The notes: a model not told the origin generated them from the letters alone. Counted from the first letter of the stretch, positions 44,298 through 53,285 are shown. The stretch is DNA of 64,000 nucleotides from Cyanobacteria bacterium UBA791 (GCA_002297005.1 DBIX01000068.1:1-64000); one strand, 5' to 3'. Program-made: numbers and translations.

Positions 44298-45061
44298 TGG
44301 AACTTAATTTTAACAACAAAATTGCTCTTGTTACAGGTGCAGCAGGGGGAATTGGTCTTGAAACTGCTAAACAATTTGCTCAATCTGGAGCAAAGGTAGT
44401 TTTAGCAGATATAAACGAAGAATTACTTAAAAAATCAACTGAAAATTTAAAAAAGCTAGGCCTTGAGGTTGTTTGTTTTACCTGTGATGTTAGCAAAGAA
44501 CAGGAAGTTAAATTACTTGTCGATAAAACAGTTGAAACATTTGGCAGACTAGATATTGCATACAATAATGTAGGAATCCACGCAAGAACAAAAGCAAAAC
44601 TAGCTGAAACGGAACGAAAGGATTTTGACAGAGTAATAGCTGTAAATCTCGGTGGAGTTTGGAACTGTATGAAATATGAAATACTTGCTATGCAAAAGAA
44701 GGGTGGAGGAAGAATTGTAAACTGTTCATCACAATCCGGATTGGTTGGGATAGCTGGAGTTTCTGCATATACAGCTTCAAAACACGCAATTTTAGGTTTA
44801 ACAAAAAGTGTGGCATTAGAATATGCAAGGGATAATATCAGGATAAATGCGATTTGTCCTGGAACTTGCGATACACCAATGGTAGAAAATGCAATAAAAA
44901 TGGCACCTGAACACATGGCGAAAGTTATTGACGATATTCCTTTAGGCAGAATGGGAAAAGCTGAGGAAATCGCAAGTGCGGTTTTATGGCTGTGTTCGGA
45001 TTACGCAGGGTATGCAATAGGTCAGACTTTTGCAATAGATGGTGGTTATACGGTAATATAA
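44297..45061 (+). CDS. short-chain dehydrogenase/reductase
   Basis: 254 residues, classical SDR: TGAAGGIGLE cofactor motif near residue 14, NNVG, catalytic Ser (NCSSQSG), Tyr-x3-Lys (YTASKHA) and C-terminal IGQTFAIDGGYTVI. Asp at the end of beta-2 (LADI) favours NAD. Substrate unknown. SD AAAGGAG, one-base overlap with the acyltransferase gene, strong terminator after it. With the hydrolase it forms a MerR-controlled metabolic module set inside phage remnants. Confidence 0.9.
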   Translation: MELNFNNKIALVTGAAGGIGLETAKQFAQSGAKVVLADINEELLKKSTENLKKLGLEVVCFTCDVSKEQEVKLLVDKTVETFGRLDIAYNNVGIHARTKAKLAETERKDFDRVIAVNLGGVWNCMKYEILAMQKKGGGRIVNCSSQSGLVGIAGVSAYTASKHAILGLTKSVALEYARDNIRINAICPGTCDTPMVENAIKMAPEHMAKVIDDIPLGRMGKAEEIASAVLWLCSDYAGYAIGQTFAIDGGYTVI

Positions 45062-45090
45062 AAGTTAGATAATATTTATGAATATAGTTT

Positions 45091-45124
45091 AGTTTACTTG
45101 CAAAATTTGCAAGTAAACTCTTTT
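45091..45124 (+). terminator. terminator after the SDR gene
   Basis: 14-bp inverted repeat agtttacttgcaaa/tttgcaagtaaact (45091-45104 with 45106-45119) followed by C and T5. Confidence 0.85.
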
Positions 45125-45155
45125 TAATCTAAAAATATAGTGGAAAATTTAGACT

Positions 45156-45581
45156 TTAAACTGTTCCATTCCAACCTAAAATTTCTTTATTAATTTTTTC
45201 AATGACATCTGGCGTTAAAAACTTTACAGATTTCTTCTTAGGTGAAAAATTATCAAAATTTTTCGTTTGTCCTTTTTCTTTTTTATTTATAATTTTGATA
45301 ACATTTTCTAATGCACAAATTTCATGTTTATTTAAAATTCTATTATTGTCTATGTCATCATTTAATTTTGTAAGAAGTTTCACGCCGACGTTATAAATAT
45401 CACCAGCAAATTGATTTGAAAAATCATTTATTCTAACAATAGGATTATCCCAGTTGTATTTCTTTTTCCAGTTAAAAACAGTTCTGCGTGAAATATTTAA
45501 TTTTTCAGCAATCATTTCAGGAGTTAAATTTTTAATGCTGTATAATTTTTCTGCTTCGTGAAGTAAATGTAATTTGTTCAT
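45156..45581 (-). CDS. DUF1804-like HTH protein (possible small terminase subunit)
   Basis: 141 residues. An N-terminal helix-turn-helix (EAEKLYSIKNLTPEMIAEKLNISRRTVFNWKKKYNW) is followed by a helical region and a basic tail (KEKGQTKNFDNFSPKKKSVKF). This plan is that of Mu-like phage DUF1804/gp27 proteins, thought to be small terminase subunits. In Mu-like phages the gene comes just before the large terminase, but here nothing else of the packaging set is next to it. Its upstream region repeats that of the transposase operon. Confidence 0.7.
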   Translation of the reverse strand: MNKLHLLHEAEKLYSIKNLTPEMIAEKLNISRRTVFNWKKKYNWDNPIVRINDFSNQFAGDIYNVGVKLLTKLNDDIDNNRILNKHEICALENVIKIINKKEKGQTKNFDNFSPKKKSVKFLTPDVIEKINKEILGWNGTV

Positions 45582-45618
45582 TTAAAACCCTTTTTAAACC
45601 TTATTTAAAAACCTTTTA

Positions 45619-45655
45619 CAATGACATTAATTACTCTTGTTTCAACAGAAGTCAA
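45619..45655 (-). promoter_or_regulatory. phage promoter homologous to that of the transposase operon
   Basis: Minus strand: -35 TTGACT (45650-45655) and the conserved block complementary to caatgacattaattactct (45619-45637), with spacing identical to the copy at 41590-41626. No gene is visible between 45582 and 45995; the spacer holds this promoter, copy 2 of the 31-base repeat, and further short repeats. Confidence 0.6.
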
Positions 45656-45667
45656 GTATTTTCATCT

Positions 45668-45698
45668 CAATCTCATAGATAATTCTATATATCTCAAA
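45668..45698. repeat. 31-base phage control repeat, copy 2
   Basis: caatctcatagataattc ... atctcaaa, 12 bases upstream of the -35 box; 27 of 31 positions equal copy 1 at 41739-41769. Confidence 0.7.
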
Positions 45699-45711
45699 TT
45701 AGGAAATACTT

Positions 45712-45852
45712 TTTCACCTGCACTAAACATACATGGCTAAAACGTAAATATATTGTTAACTTTCAAAGTTTGATTTTGAAATTGATATGATTTTAGTGCA
45801 AGTATTTCTCACAAAAGTGCAGATAAAGTCAAATTAGTGCAAGTGAATCTCA
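45712..45852. repeat. repeats of TTAGTGCAAGT in the phage end region
   Basis: Two long direct copies (45793-45811 and 45834-45852, both ttagtgcaagt plus a T/A-rich stretch and tctca), 41 bases apart, a partial copy aagtgcag near 45815, and an inverted copy cctgcactaaa near 45713. Such arrays are expected for regulator or transposase binding. Confidence 0.65.
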
Positions 45853-45958
45853 TTCTATTATAATCGCTATAAAAGGCTTTATATTTAGGTCGTAGCGATA
45901 ATGCACCCATCTCACACTTGCACTTTATTTACAGTGAGAGTTCTCCATTCCTTACATA

Positions 45959-45991
45959 AAAAAAGAAGTTCCCTTGCGGAAACTTCTTTTT
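45959..45991 (-). terminator. terminator of the tRNA-Gln gene
   Basis: Stem aaaagaagtt-cc / gg-aacttctttt with loop CTTGC region and T-run on the minus strand, a few bases after the tRNA 3' end. Confidence 0.8.
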
Positions 45992-45995
45992 AAAA

Positions 45996-46068
45996 CTGGG
46001 ATGGAAGGACTCGAACCTCCGAAATGCCTGGACCAAAACCAGGTGCCTTACCACTTGGCGACATCCCA
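45996..46068 (-). tRNA. tRNA-Gln (anticodon TTG)
   Basis: Complete cloverleaf on the minus strand: acceptor stem TGGGATG/CATCCCA with discriminator G, D-arm GCCAAGTGGTAAGGC, anticodon stem-loop CTGGTTTTGGTCCAG (anticodon TTG) and T-arm GGAGGTTCGAATCCTTCC. The 3' CCA is not encoded; the CCA-adding enzyme gene is close by. It marks the right edge of the phage-derived region and could be a former integration site. Confidence 0.96.
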
Positions 46069-46139
46069 TTGGGTATACATCTATATTACCAGTTCAATTT
46101 GATTTGTCAATATTTTTAAGAAAATTTTACTTTTTATTT

Positions 46140-46376
46140 TCAACCCTCATTTACTTTTTTATCTCTTTCAGGGTATCTACATATCCTTGCTGGATCAAAA
46201 AACGCAGTTGAATATATCAGCAAATCGTTCTCTGGTGCGAAATACTGACGTAAGTATTCTCTATTAGTTATCTCCTCGATACAAGTGTAAGAATCTGCGT
46301 GATCTTTTAAGTAACTAGCAAAAATCCGTTGCTTATGGCTCAACTTGTAATCCTTCAAGTTCTTTATGATGTCCAT
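46140..46376 (-). CDS. unknown 78-residue protein
   Basis: Highly charged, with aromatic residues and a cysteine pair (SYTCIEE, ARICRYPE). No membrane segment or known motif. No clear Shine-Dalgarno; a CATGCATG palindrome lies just upstream. It sits between the tRNA and the CCA-adding enzyme gene in the same orientation. The amino-acid composition looks coding, but I cannot name a family. Confidence 0.5.
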   Translation of the reverse strand: MDIIKNLKDYKLSHKQRIFASYLKDHADSYTCIEEITNREYLRQYFAPENDLLIYSTAFFDPARICRYPERDKKVNEG

Positions 46377-46430
46377 ACATGCATGTTAACTCATGTCACG
46401 ACTGGTTTCTAGCCATGCTTTAATAAAAAT

Positions 46431-47546
46431 TTACATGTTTTTCTCATATTTTTCAGCTAATTCCAGCTCGTCATTTTTTGTTAAGTCAGGATTTTTAAGT
46501 TTTTCCGCCAATACGTAATCTAATATTTTTGAATACTTTTCACTCGGTGGTAATCCCATTTTCTTCAAGTCATTTCCTGAAATCTCTGGTTTAATCTCTG
46601 CCAACTCATCTAAATACTTCAACGCAAGAGCATCTTTTTTGGTGATTTCATACATCAAAAGTGATTCAATTTCACAACCCTCAAAAGCTTTCACAATTTT
46701 ATAATTATCGCTCAAATCTGTTTCAAGCAATTTATTATAATCGTCAATGATTTTTTTTTCAGCTTTTGTAAGTTCAAACTTGCTCATATCAACAAGACCA
46801 ACATATATAAGCCAAACATTTTTAACCTTTTTAAAATATTTATTCACCAAATTCTCAATATCATAATCAGGCAAAGAAAATTCTTTTTCTGTAATAAGTT
46901 TGTACATTTTTTGATCAACAAATTTTTTAAAAGCCTTATTAGAATTAAGATTAAACGTAGAAATAAGTTCATCCTTTAATCTTTTATAGCTCATATCATA
47001 ATTAACATTTTTCAAATAATTATCTTGTAATTCTTTTGTATGTTCATCAAGTTCAAAGCCAAATCTAGTAGCGAATTTTAACCCACGAATAATTCTTGTA
47101 GGGTCGTCAATGAAGCTACCATCGTGCATCACACGTAAAATTTTATTATTAATATCTTCTCTACCGCCAACATAATCAACAATTTCACCAGTCTTAGTAT
47201 TTCTTGCTAAAGCGTTAATAGTAAAATCACGACGTATAACATCCTCTTTCAAGTCACAACCGATTTCTTCCACAACAGGCAAATGACCTTTTTTAGGATA
47301 AGACTCTTTTCTGGTAGATGCTATATCAAAAGGTTTCTTTTTTTCGCCAACTAAAATTCTAACTGTTCCAAAATCAGGATTTGTTTGGACAATTTCGCAG
47401 TCAGAAATGTTTTCGCAAAATTTAATAGCATTTCCAACATAAGTAATATCAACATCATTACTTGGCATTTTTAGTAAAATATCTCTAACAACGCCACCTA
47501 CATAATACAAATTATCATATTTTTCGTACAAATCTATGATGTTCAT
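46431..47546 (-). CDS. cca: CCA tRNA nucleotidyltransferase (poly(A) polymerase family)
   Basis: 371 residues. YVGGVVRDILLKMPSNDVDITYVG is the class II nucleotidyltransferase motif with the DxD metal site; RRDFTINALARNTKTGEIVDYVGGREDI and DDPTRIIRGLKFATRFGFELDE are the conserved second and RNA-binding motifs. It adds CCA to tRNAs, needed here because tRNA-Gln lacks it. It could be a CC-adding or A-adding specialised form. Its -10 box lies seven bases before the ATG. Confidence 0.92.
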   Translation of the reverse strand: MNIIDLYEKYDNLYYVGGVVRDILLKMPSNDVDITYVGNAIKFCENISDCEIVQTNPDFGTVRILVGEKKKPFDIASTRKESYPKKGHLPVVEEIGCDLKEDVIRRDFTINALARNTKTGEIVDYVGGREDINNKILRVMHDGSFIDDPTRIIRGLKFATRFGFELDEHTKELQDNYLKNVNYDMSYKRLKDELISTFNLNSNKAFKKFVDQKMYKLITEKEFSLPDYDIENLVNKYFKKVKNVWLIYVGLVDMSKFELTKAEKKIIDDYNKLLETDLSDNYKIVKAFEGCEIESLLMYEITKKDALALKYLDELAEIKPEISGNDLKKMGLPPSEKYSKILDYVLAEKLKNPDLTKNDELELAEKYEKNM

Positions 47547-47553
47547 ATACCCT

Positions 47554-47581
47554 ATTCTAGCGTAAAATAGTAATTAATCAA
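47554..47581 (-). promoter_or_regulatory. cca promoter, predicted leaderless
   Basis: Minus strand: -35 TTGATT (47576-47581), 16-bp spacer, -10 TAGAAT (47554-47559), seven bases to the ATG, no Shine-Dalgarno. Confidence 0.55.
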
Positions 47582-47599
47582 TTGAAATAAGAGGGAATT

Positions 47600-50500
47600 A
47601 TGTTACAAGAAGCAACAAAGGCACTTAATTCAGCCTTTAATAATAGTTTTATAAAAAAATTAAGCCAATATTTACACGACTGCGTTCGTGAAGAAGTAAA
47701 GAGTTCGACTTTTAGAAACCTTAAAGCCGATAAAGCAAACAAATGGATATTTTTAAAAGACGAAGAAACGCTTTACACAAAGAATTTAGAGTATTTAAAG
47801 CTTTCAGCTTATGATTCAAAAATAACAGAACTTTTACTACAAAGTTCAAATGAACAAAAGGACAAATACCTAATTTACGGATATTTATTCTTAGTTGGCA
47901 AATCTTCAAAAAAACGTAGTAATGAGTTTTTGACACCATTATTATACACACCTTGTCGTTTAGAAAAAAATGGTGTAAATATCAATCTATTTTTAACAGA
48001 AGAAATGATTTCTTTAAACACAGGTGCAATAACAGCCTTGATGAAAAAAGCCGACGATGATGATGAAGTAGAACAAGTATTAAAATTTTTGCTTGATGCT
48101 GTTCCAACAATGCCAATAACACAAGAAAAATTGGACATCTTTTTAACAACTTTAAAATCAATCATCCCTGATGTAGATGTATCTCTAAATCCTGAACTTA
48201 TAGAAGATGATAACGTAACAAAAGAAAAAGAATTCTATAAGGAGAAAGAAACTATTGATGCGGATAATATTGATGCATTTATTGAGGAAGAAGAGCAAGA
48301 ACAGAAAAAACAAGTTAATCTTGATAAACTATGTTTAACAAGACAAGCAGCTATAATTTTGACAAAACGTCCATCAATTACAGCTGGGGTTTTACACGAA
48401 CTTACTCAAATTGCAGAACGTCCAAGTGGTATTTACAGAGAAACAGCCTTAAACGTAATTAACGAGGAATATTTACAAAGCAAAGGTAAGCAAATTGAAG
48501 TACCAAAACCTGATGCATTAGAGGATTTTTTACCGTTAACACCTTTATCGCTAAGTGATTCACAAGAAGATGTAATTCGACAAATTGAAATGAACAGACT
48601 TGTTTCAGTTTTCGGACCTCCAGGAACAGGTAAATCACAAACAATAGTAAACCTTGTAGCACACTTAATTGCAGAGGGTAAAACTGTACTTGTAGCATCA
48701 AAAATGGACAAAGCCGTTGATGTCGTTGCAGATAGATTAAACAATCTTGGTGCACCATTCCTTGCACTTCGTGCTGGTAGACTAGATTATCAAAGAAAGC
48801 TAAGATTTCAACTTGAAGATTTAGCCTCAGGTAAATTTGACCTGAACGAAAATCTTGAAGATATTATCTTTAGTGAAGTTGATGATATTAAAAAACTTTT
48901 GACAGACATCAAAGAACTTGAAGATAATTGCGAAAAAATTATCAATTTTGAAAACGAATGGCAAAAAGCTGAAGAAGAACGTAAAAATCGTGAAAAACTT
49001 CTTGGTGACAGAATTTATATAAATAAAGTCCTAAAAAAACAAGAAGTTGAAGATTTAAATTCATCAATAAAAATAATAGAAAATAATTATGATAAGAGTG
49101 GATTTTTCGTAAATCTTCAAAACTATTCAGCAAAAGAAAAAATCAAAAAAGTTTTAGATCTAAAAGATTTTGAACCAACGCAAGAAAACACATCAAGATT
49201 AAAAGATGAACTATCTTACGCAAAAATTGAAAGAAGATTAAAACTTTACGAAACAGAAATTCAAAAAATTGGAAATCTTCATCTTTTAATAGATGAAATC
49301 CATAACCTAAAAGCAAAACAACATAATCTTGTTGTAAACGTATTAAAATCAATAAGAGTAGACTCTCTAAAAGGTTTAAAAAGTGACAGTCAAAAACGTG
49401 GAAGATTATTAACACATGCCAAATCACTTGTTTCAAGACAACAAAATCTTCAAAACAGACTCCTTGAAACAGAAGATTTCAGACCACTTTTAGAAGCATT
49501 TCCTTGTTGGTGTGTAACAACTTATGCAGTATCAAGTTCCTTACCAATGAAACCAGGATTATTTGACGTAGCAATCATTGATGAAGCTTCTCAATGCGAT
49601 ATAGCAAGTTGTTTTCCGATTTTATTCCGTGCAAAAAGAGCGGTTATCGTAGGTGACGACAAGCAACTTCCACATCTATCATTCCTTGAAAAAGCAAAAG
49701 AACAATCCTTCTTGAGCCAATACGGAATACCTGATAGATACCAATTAATGTGGAAATATCGTGCAAACTCAATGTTTGATATTGCAAATTATTATTGCAT
49801 GAATCCAGTATTACTTGATGAACATTTCAGAAGTTTACCGCCAATTATTAATTTCTCAAATAAAGAATTTTACGGTAACAGAATTAAGGTAATGCATCAA
49901 AATTCATCAAAAGAAAAAGTACTAGAAATAGTACAAGTACCTGATGGAAAGATGGATGCGGATTCAAACGTAACAAAAAATACTCCAGAAATTGAAGCAG
50001 TAGTAAGAAGAGTTCACGAAATAATTTTAGAAGACGAACGCAAAAACCCAGAAAAGCCTGTAACGATTGGTATCATTTCGCCATTCAGAGCACAAGTCGA
50101 CCAACTTAAAATTTCTATTAGAAAAGTTATTTCAGAAAGAATGATGGAAAAACACCAAGTTGAAATCGGTACTGCTCATGCATTCCAAGGTGACGAACGT
50201 GATGTAATCCTTATGTCGTGGGCATTTGCGAATGACAGCCATCCTCAAAGTTTAACTTTCTTACAAAAACCAAACTTATTCAACGTCGCAATCACACGTG
50301 CAAAATATAAAGTTATAAACTTTGTATCAAAAGACATCGGAGAACTTCCTGAGGGGCTATTCCGTAGTTATTTAGAATACATTCGTGAATATGACGACCA
50401 CTTTAACGCTGTAATGAATAACGAAATTGACGAAAACTTCTACAAAAACTCTTTCGAAAAAGAAGTTGCAGAAAAACTTAGAGAGCTAGGTTATACAGTT

Positions 50501-50719
50501 AGAGCAGGTGCAGAAGTTGCAGGTCTAACAGCCGACTTACTCGTTGGTAACGACCTTGTAATTGAAATTGATGGTGTTGAAGATAATAAAAAAACTCACA
50601 CAACAAATATGAAAAAACAATCTATTCTTGAACGTTCAGGATTTAAAGTAGAAAGAATAACTTATCGTGAATGGCAATATTCACCAAATGCTTGTATAGA
50701 AAGAATATTCCTGAAATAA
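47600..50719 (+). CDS. Upf1-type superfamily 1 helicase with C-terminal nuclease-like domain
   Basis: 1039 residues. After an N-terminal region of about 330 residues come helicase motifs: Walker A GPPGTGKS (339-346), motif II DEASQCD (661-667), GDDKQLPHLSF, LDEHFRSLPPIINFSN, and the C-terminal GTAHAFQGDERDVILMS and NVAITRAKYK. A coiled coil lies at about 430-615. The last 95 residues (SFEKEVAEKLRELGYTVRAG...) form a Vsr/DUF559-like PD-(D/E)XK fold with Asp979, Glu989 and Asp991. RNA/DNA helicase-nuclease fusions of this kind occur in both housekeeping and defence settings; no partner gene is adjacent. SD AAGAGGG; three tandem hairpins after the stop. Confidence 0.87.
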   Translation: MLQEATKALNSAFNNSFIKKLSQYLHDCVREEVKSSTFRNLKADKANKWIFLKDEETLYTKNLEYLKLSAYDSKITELLLQSSNEQKDKYLIYGYLFLVGKSSKKRSNEFLTPLLYTPCRLEKNGVNINLFLTEEMISLNTGAITALMKKADDDDEVEQVLKFLLDAVPTMPITQEKLDIFLTTLKSIIPDVDVSLNPELIEDDNVTKEKEFYKEKETIDADNIDAFIEEEEQEQKKQVNLDKLCLTRQAAIILTKRPSITAGVLHELTQIAERPSGIYRETALNVINEEYLQSKGKQIEVPKPDALEDFLPLTPLSLSDSQEDVIRQIEMNRLVSVFGPPGTGKSQTIVNLVAHLIAEGKTVLVASKMDKAVDVVADRLNNLGAPFLALRAGRLDYQRKLRFQLEDLASGKFDLNENLEDIIFSEVDDIKKLLTDIKELEDNCEKIINFENEWQKAEEERKNREKLLGDRIYINKVLKKQEVEDLNSSIKIIENNYDKSGFFVNLQNYSAKEKIKKVLDLKDFEPTQENTSRLKDELSYAKIERRLKLYETEIQKIGNLHLLIDEIHNLKAKQHNLVVNVLKSIRVDSLKGLKSDSQKRGRLLTHAKSLVSRQQNLQNRLLETEDFRPLLEAFPCWCVTTYAVSSSLPMKPGLFDVAIIDEASQCDIASCFPILFRAKRAVIVGDDKQLPHLSFLEKAKEQSFLSQYGIPDRYQLMWKYRANSMFDIANYYCMNPVLLDEHFRSLPPIINFSNKEFYGNRIKVMHQNSSKEKVLEIVQVPDGKMDADSNVTKNTPEIEAVVRRVHEIILEDERKNPEKPVTIGIISPFRAQVDQLKISIRKVISERMMEKHQVEIGTAHAFQGDERDVILMSWAFANDSHPQSLTFLQKPNLFNVAITRAKYKVINFVSKDIGELPEGLFRSYLEYIREYDDHFNAVMNNEIDENFYKNSFEKEVAEKLRELGYTVRAGAEVAGLTADLLVGNDLVIEIDGVEDNKKTHTTNMKKQSILERSGFKVERITYREWQYSPNACIERIFLK

Positions 50720-50734
50720 ATATAAATAGCAGAT

Positions 50735-50845
50735 AAAAAGGGGGATTTTCTTTCAGAAAATCTCCCTTTAAAAAGAAAGTGGCGAAGCCTAAAGGCTTCG
50801 CCACTTGTTAAATAAAGAGGCGTTTTGCAAAAGCAAAACGTCTCT
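50735..50845. terminator. three consecutive hairpins between convergent genes
   Basis: Hairpin A about 50735-50773 (ggggattttct/agaaaatctccc), hairpin B 50777-50806 (13-bp perfect stem aagtggcgaagcc), hairpin C 50816-50845 (13-bp stem with gaggcgttttgc, one G-T pair). They lie between the helicase gene and fabF and can serve both strands. Confidence 0.85.
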
Positions 50846-50870
50846 CATATAATTATTAAAAATATTCTAA

Positions 50871-52130
50871 TTATTCAGCATATTTTTTTAATACGATTGA
50901 AGCATCGTGACCACCAAAACCGAATGAATTTGACATTGTGTAAGTCAAATCAGCTTTAACTGGTTTGTTTGGAATATAGTTCAAGTTAGCAACTTCAGGG
51001 TCTTGGTTTTCAAGGTTAATTGTTGCAGGAACAAACCCCTCTCTTATTGCTTCAACACAAACGATAGCTTCAACTGCACCAGCAGCACCTAAAAGGTGAC
51101 CGTGCATACTTTTTGTTGAACTTACTTTTAATTCAGGATTTTTGTCTAAATCCCCAAATACGTTTGCAATAGCTAAAGATTCACCGATATCACCTACATG
51201 AGTACTTGTACCATGAGCATTGATGTAATCAATATCATCAGTAGTAATGCCAGCATCTTTAACAGCAAATTCCATAGCTTTTGCTGCAGCAGAACCTGTT
51301 GGGTCTGGAGCAACCATATCATAAGCATCACAAGTTTGACCATAACCAACGATTTCAGCGTAAATCTTAGCACCACGAGCTTTTGCGTGTTCTAATTCTT
51401 CTAAAACAAGAACTCCAGAACCTTCGCTCATTACGAAACCATCTCTGTCAACATCGTAAGGTCTTGAAGCTTTTGTTGGTTCATCATTACGTTTAGATAA
51501 TGTTCTTGCAGAAGAGAATCCGCCAACACCTAAATTACATACAACTGATTCTGTACCACCAGCAAACATAACGTCAGCTTCGCCGTATTGAATTGTTCTG
51601 AACGCATCACCAATAGAGTGTGTACCAGATGCACAAGCTGAAACGATAGCTTTGTTAATACCTTTCAAGCCATATTTAATAGCAACTTTACCTGCAGCCA
51701 TATTAGCAATCATAGCTGGAATTGTAAATGGTGAACATTTTGTATAACCCAATTTTAACATTTTTTCGTGGTTAACTTCAATTGTTCTAAAACCACCAGC
51801 AGCTGAAGATACTAAACAACCAACTCTGTATGGGTCTTCTTTTGACATATCTAAACCAGAATCCTTGAATGCCTCATCACTTGCTACAAGAGCAAATTTT
51901 ATAAAGTTATCAAGTCTTTTTGATTCTTTTGCATCCATATATTGAGTTTCATCGTATTTAGGAACTGTACCAAAAATATGTGTTGTTTGAGAATTTAAAT
52001 CTAATTCTGTACCATCGTTTAATGTAATACAGCTTTCGCAATTTTTAATACCATTCCAAAAATTTTCCACACCGATACCATAACCAGTTATAGCACCCAT
52101 GCCTGTAATTACTACTCTTTTTTTATCCAT
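50871..52130 (-). CDS. fabF: 3-oxoacyl-ACP synthase II
   Basis: Condensing enzyme of fatty-acid elongation (malonyl-ACP plus acyl-ACP). 419 residues with the active-site Cys in VSACASGTHSIGDA (about 167), the two His in NAHGTSTHVGD and SMHGHLLGAAG, and a C-terminal NSFGFGGHDASIVLKKY. Last gene of the fab cluster; a long stem-loop separates it from acpP. Confidence 0.97.
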   Translation of the reverse strand: MDKKRVVITGMGAITGYGIGVENFWNGIKNCESCITLNDGTELDLNSQTTHIFGTVPKYDETQYMDAKESKRLDNFIKFALVASDEAFKDSGLDMSKEDPYRVGCLVSSAAGGFRTIEVNHEKMLKLGYTKCSPFTIPAMIANMAAGKVAIKYGLKGINKAIVSACASGTHSIGDAFRTIQYGEADVMFAGGTESVVCNLGVGGFSSARTLSKRNDEPTKASRPYDVDRDGFVMSEGSGVLVLEELEHAKARGAKIYAEIVGYGQTCDAYDMVAPDPTGSAAAKAMEFAVKDAGITTDDIDYINAHGTSTHVGDIGESLAIANVFGDLDKNPELKVSSTKSMHGHLLGAAGAVEAIVCVEAIREGFVPATINLENQDPEVANLNYIPNKPVKADLTYTMSNSFGFGGHDASIVLKKYAE

Positions 52131-52150
52131 AATTCTTTCCTCATAATTAA

Positions 52151-52202
52151 AAAGAGGTCAATAATAACAACATTACTTCTAACGTTATATATTAACCTCT
52201 TT
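52151..52202 (-). promoter_or_regulatory. stem-loop between acpP and fabF
   Basis: Inverted repeat aaagaggtcaata/tattaacctcttt (12 of 13 pairs, 52151-52163 with 52190-52202) with a 26-base loop. No T-run directly follows on the minus strand, so RNA processing or attenuation that sets the acpP to fabF ratio is as likely as termination. Confidence 0.5.
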
Positions 52203-52232
52203 CATAATACTAATTAATAACTATAACCTCAA

Positions 52233-52463
52233 TTAAGAGTGAGCTTCGATATAGTTTACAGCGTCTTGAACTGTTTGAATTTTTTCAGCTTCTTCATCAG
52301 GAATTTCGCAACCGAATTCTTCTTCGAAAGCCATAACTAATTCAACTGTATCTAATGAATCAGCACCTAAGTCACCTGTGAAGCTAGCTTCTGGTGTTAC
52401 TAAGCTTTCATCTACGCTTAATTGATCTACTACTACTTTTTTTACTTTTTCTAATGTACTCAT
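52233..52463 (-). CDS. acpP: acyl carrier protein
   Basis: 76-residue acidic four-helix protein. [12 protein letters not shown] carries the phosphopantetheine serine Ser36. It carries growing acyl chains for FabD, FabG and FabF, all encoded next to it. SD GAGG. Confidence 0.98.
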   Translation of the reverse strand: MSTLEKVKKVVVDQLSVDESLVTPEASFTGDLGADSLDTVELVMAFEEEFGCEIPDEEAEKIQTVQDAVNYIEAHS

Positions 52464-52559
52464 TTTTTTTCCTCTTTTTTGTAATTAATATACCTTACTT
52501 TTAAATTATACTATCTAAATTTTATTTGGCAAATTTGATTAATATATTGTAAAAATTCT

Positions 52560-53285
52560 TTATACAGTCAAACCACCGTCGACTTGGATAACTTGACCTG
52601 TAATATATGTACCCTCGTCACATAAGAATTTTACGGTTTTAGCAATATCTTCTGGTTGACCAAGACGTTTCAATGGAATATGGTCAGCGATAGCCTCTGA
52701 ATCCAAACCTTTTGTCATATCAGTTGCAATAAAACCAGGAGCAATTGCGTTAACTCTAATATTTCTTGATGCTAATTCTTTTGCCAAAGATTTTGTAAAT
52801 CCGATAATTCCAGCTTTTGCAGCAGCATAATTTGCTTGACCAGCATTACCGTATACACCTACGATACTTGCCATATTAACAATTACACCTTGACGTTGTT
52901 TCATCATGATTTTTACAATCGGTTGAGTAACATTATATGCACCTGTTAAGTTTGTATTAATTACTGCATCCCAATTATCTTTGTTCATACGCATAAACAA
53001 GCCATCTCTTGTAATACCAGCATTGTTTACTAAAACATCAATTCTACCATATTTTTCAATAATTTCAGAAACAACTTTTGCAGTTTCTTCATTGTTTGAA
53101 ATATCAAATTTGTATGCTTCAGCTTCAACACCAAAAGCTTTTAATTCTTCAACTGTTGCATTTGCAGCATCTACGTTACCAGCGTAATTGATAACTACAT
53201 CATATTTTGCTTTTGCAAGTTCAAGTGCAATAGCCTTACCAATACCTCTTGAACCGCCTGTTACTAATGCTAATTTTTCGCTCAT
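52560..53285 (-). CDS. fabG: 3-oxoacyl-ACP reductase
   Basis: NADPH-dependent reduction of 3-oxoacyl-ACP. 241 residues, SDR fold: TGGSRGIGKAIAL (from residue 9), NNAG, Ser in NMASIVG, Tyr-x3-Lys in YAAAKAG, and C-terminal GQVIQVDGGLTV. The ATG overlaps the fabD stop by one base. Confidence 0.96.
   Translation of the reverse strand: MSEKLALVTGGSRGIGKAIALELAKAKYDVVINYAGNVDAANATVEELKAFGVEAEAYKFDISNNEETAKVVSEIIEKYGRIDVLVNNAGITRDGLFMRMNKDNWDAVINTNLTGAYNVTQPIVKIMMKQRQGVIVNMASIVGVYGNAGQANYAAAKAGIIGFTKSLAKELASRNIRVNAIAPGFIATDMTKGLDSEAIADHIPLKRLGQPEDIAKTVKFLCDEGTYITGQVIQVDGGLTV

Noticed and set aside
48433..48767. Minus-strand ORFs within the helicase gene
   Set aside because: They are shadows of the strongly conserved helicase motifs on the plus strand.
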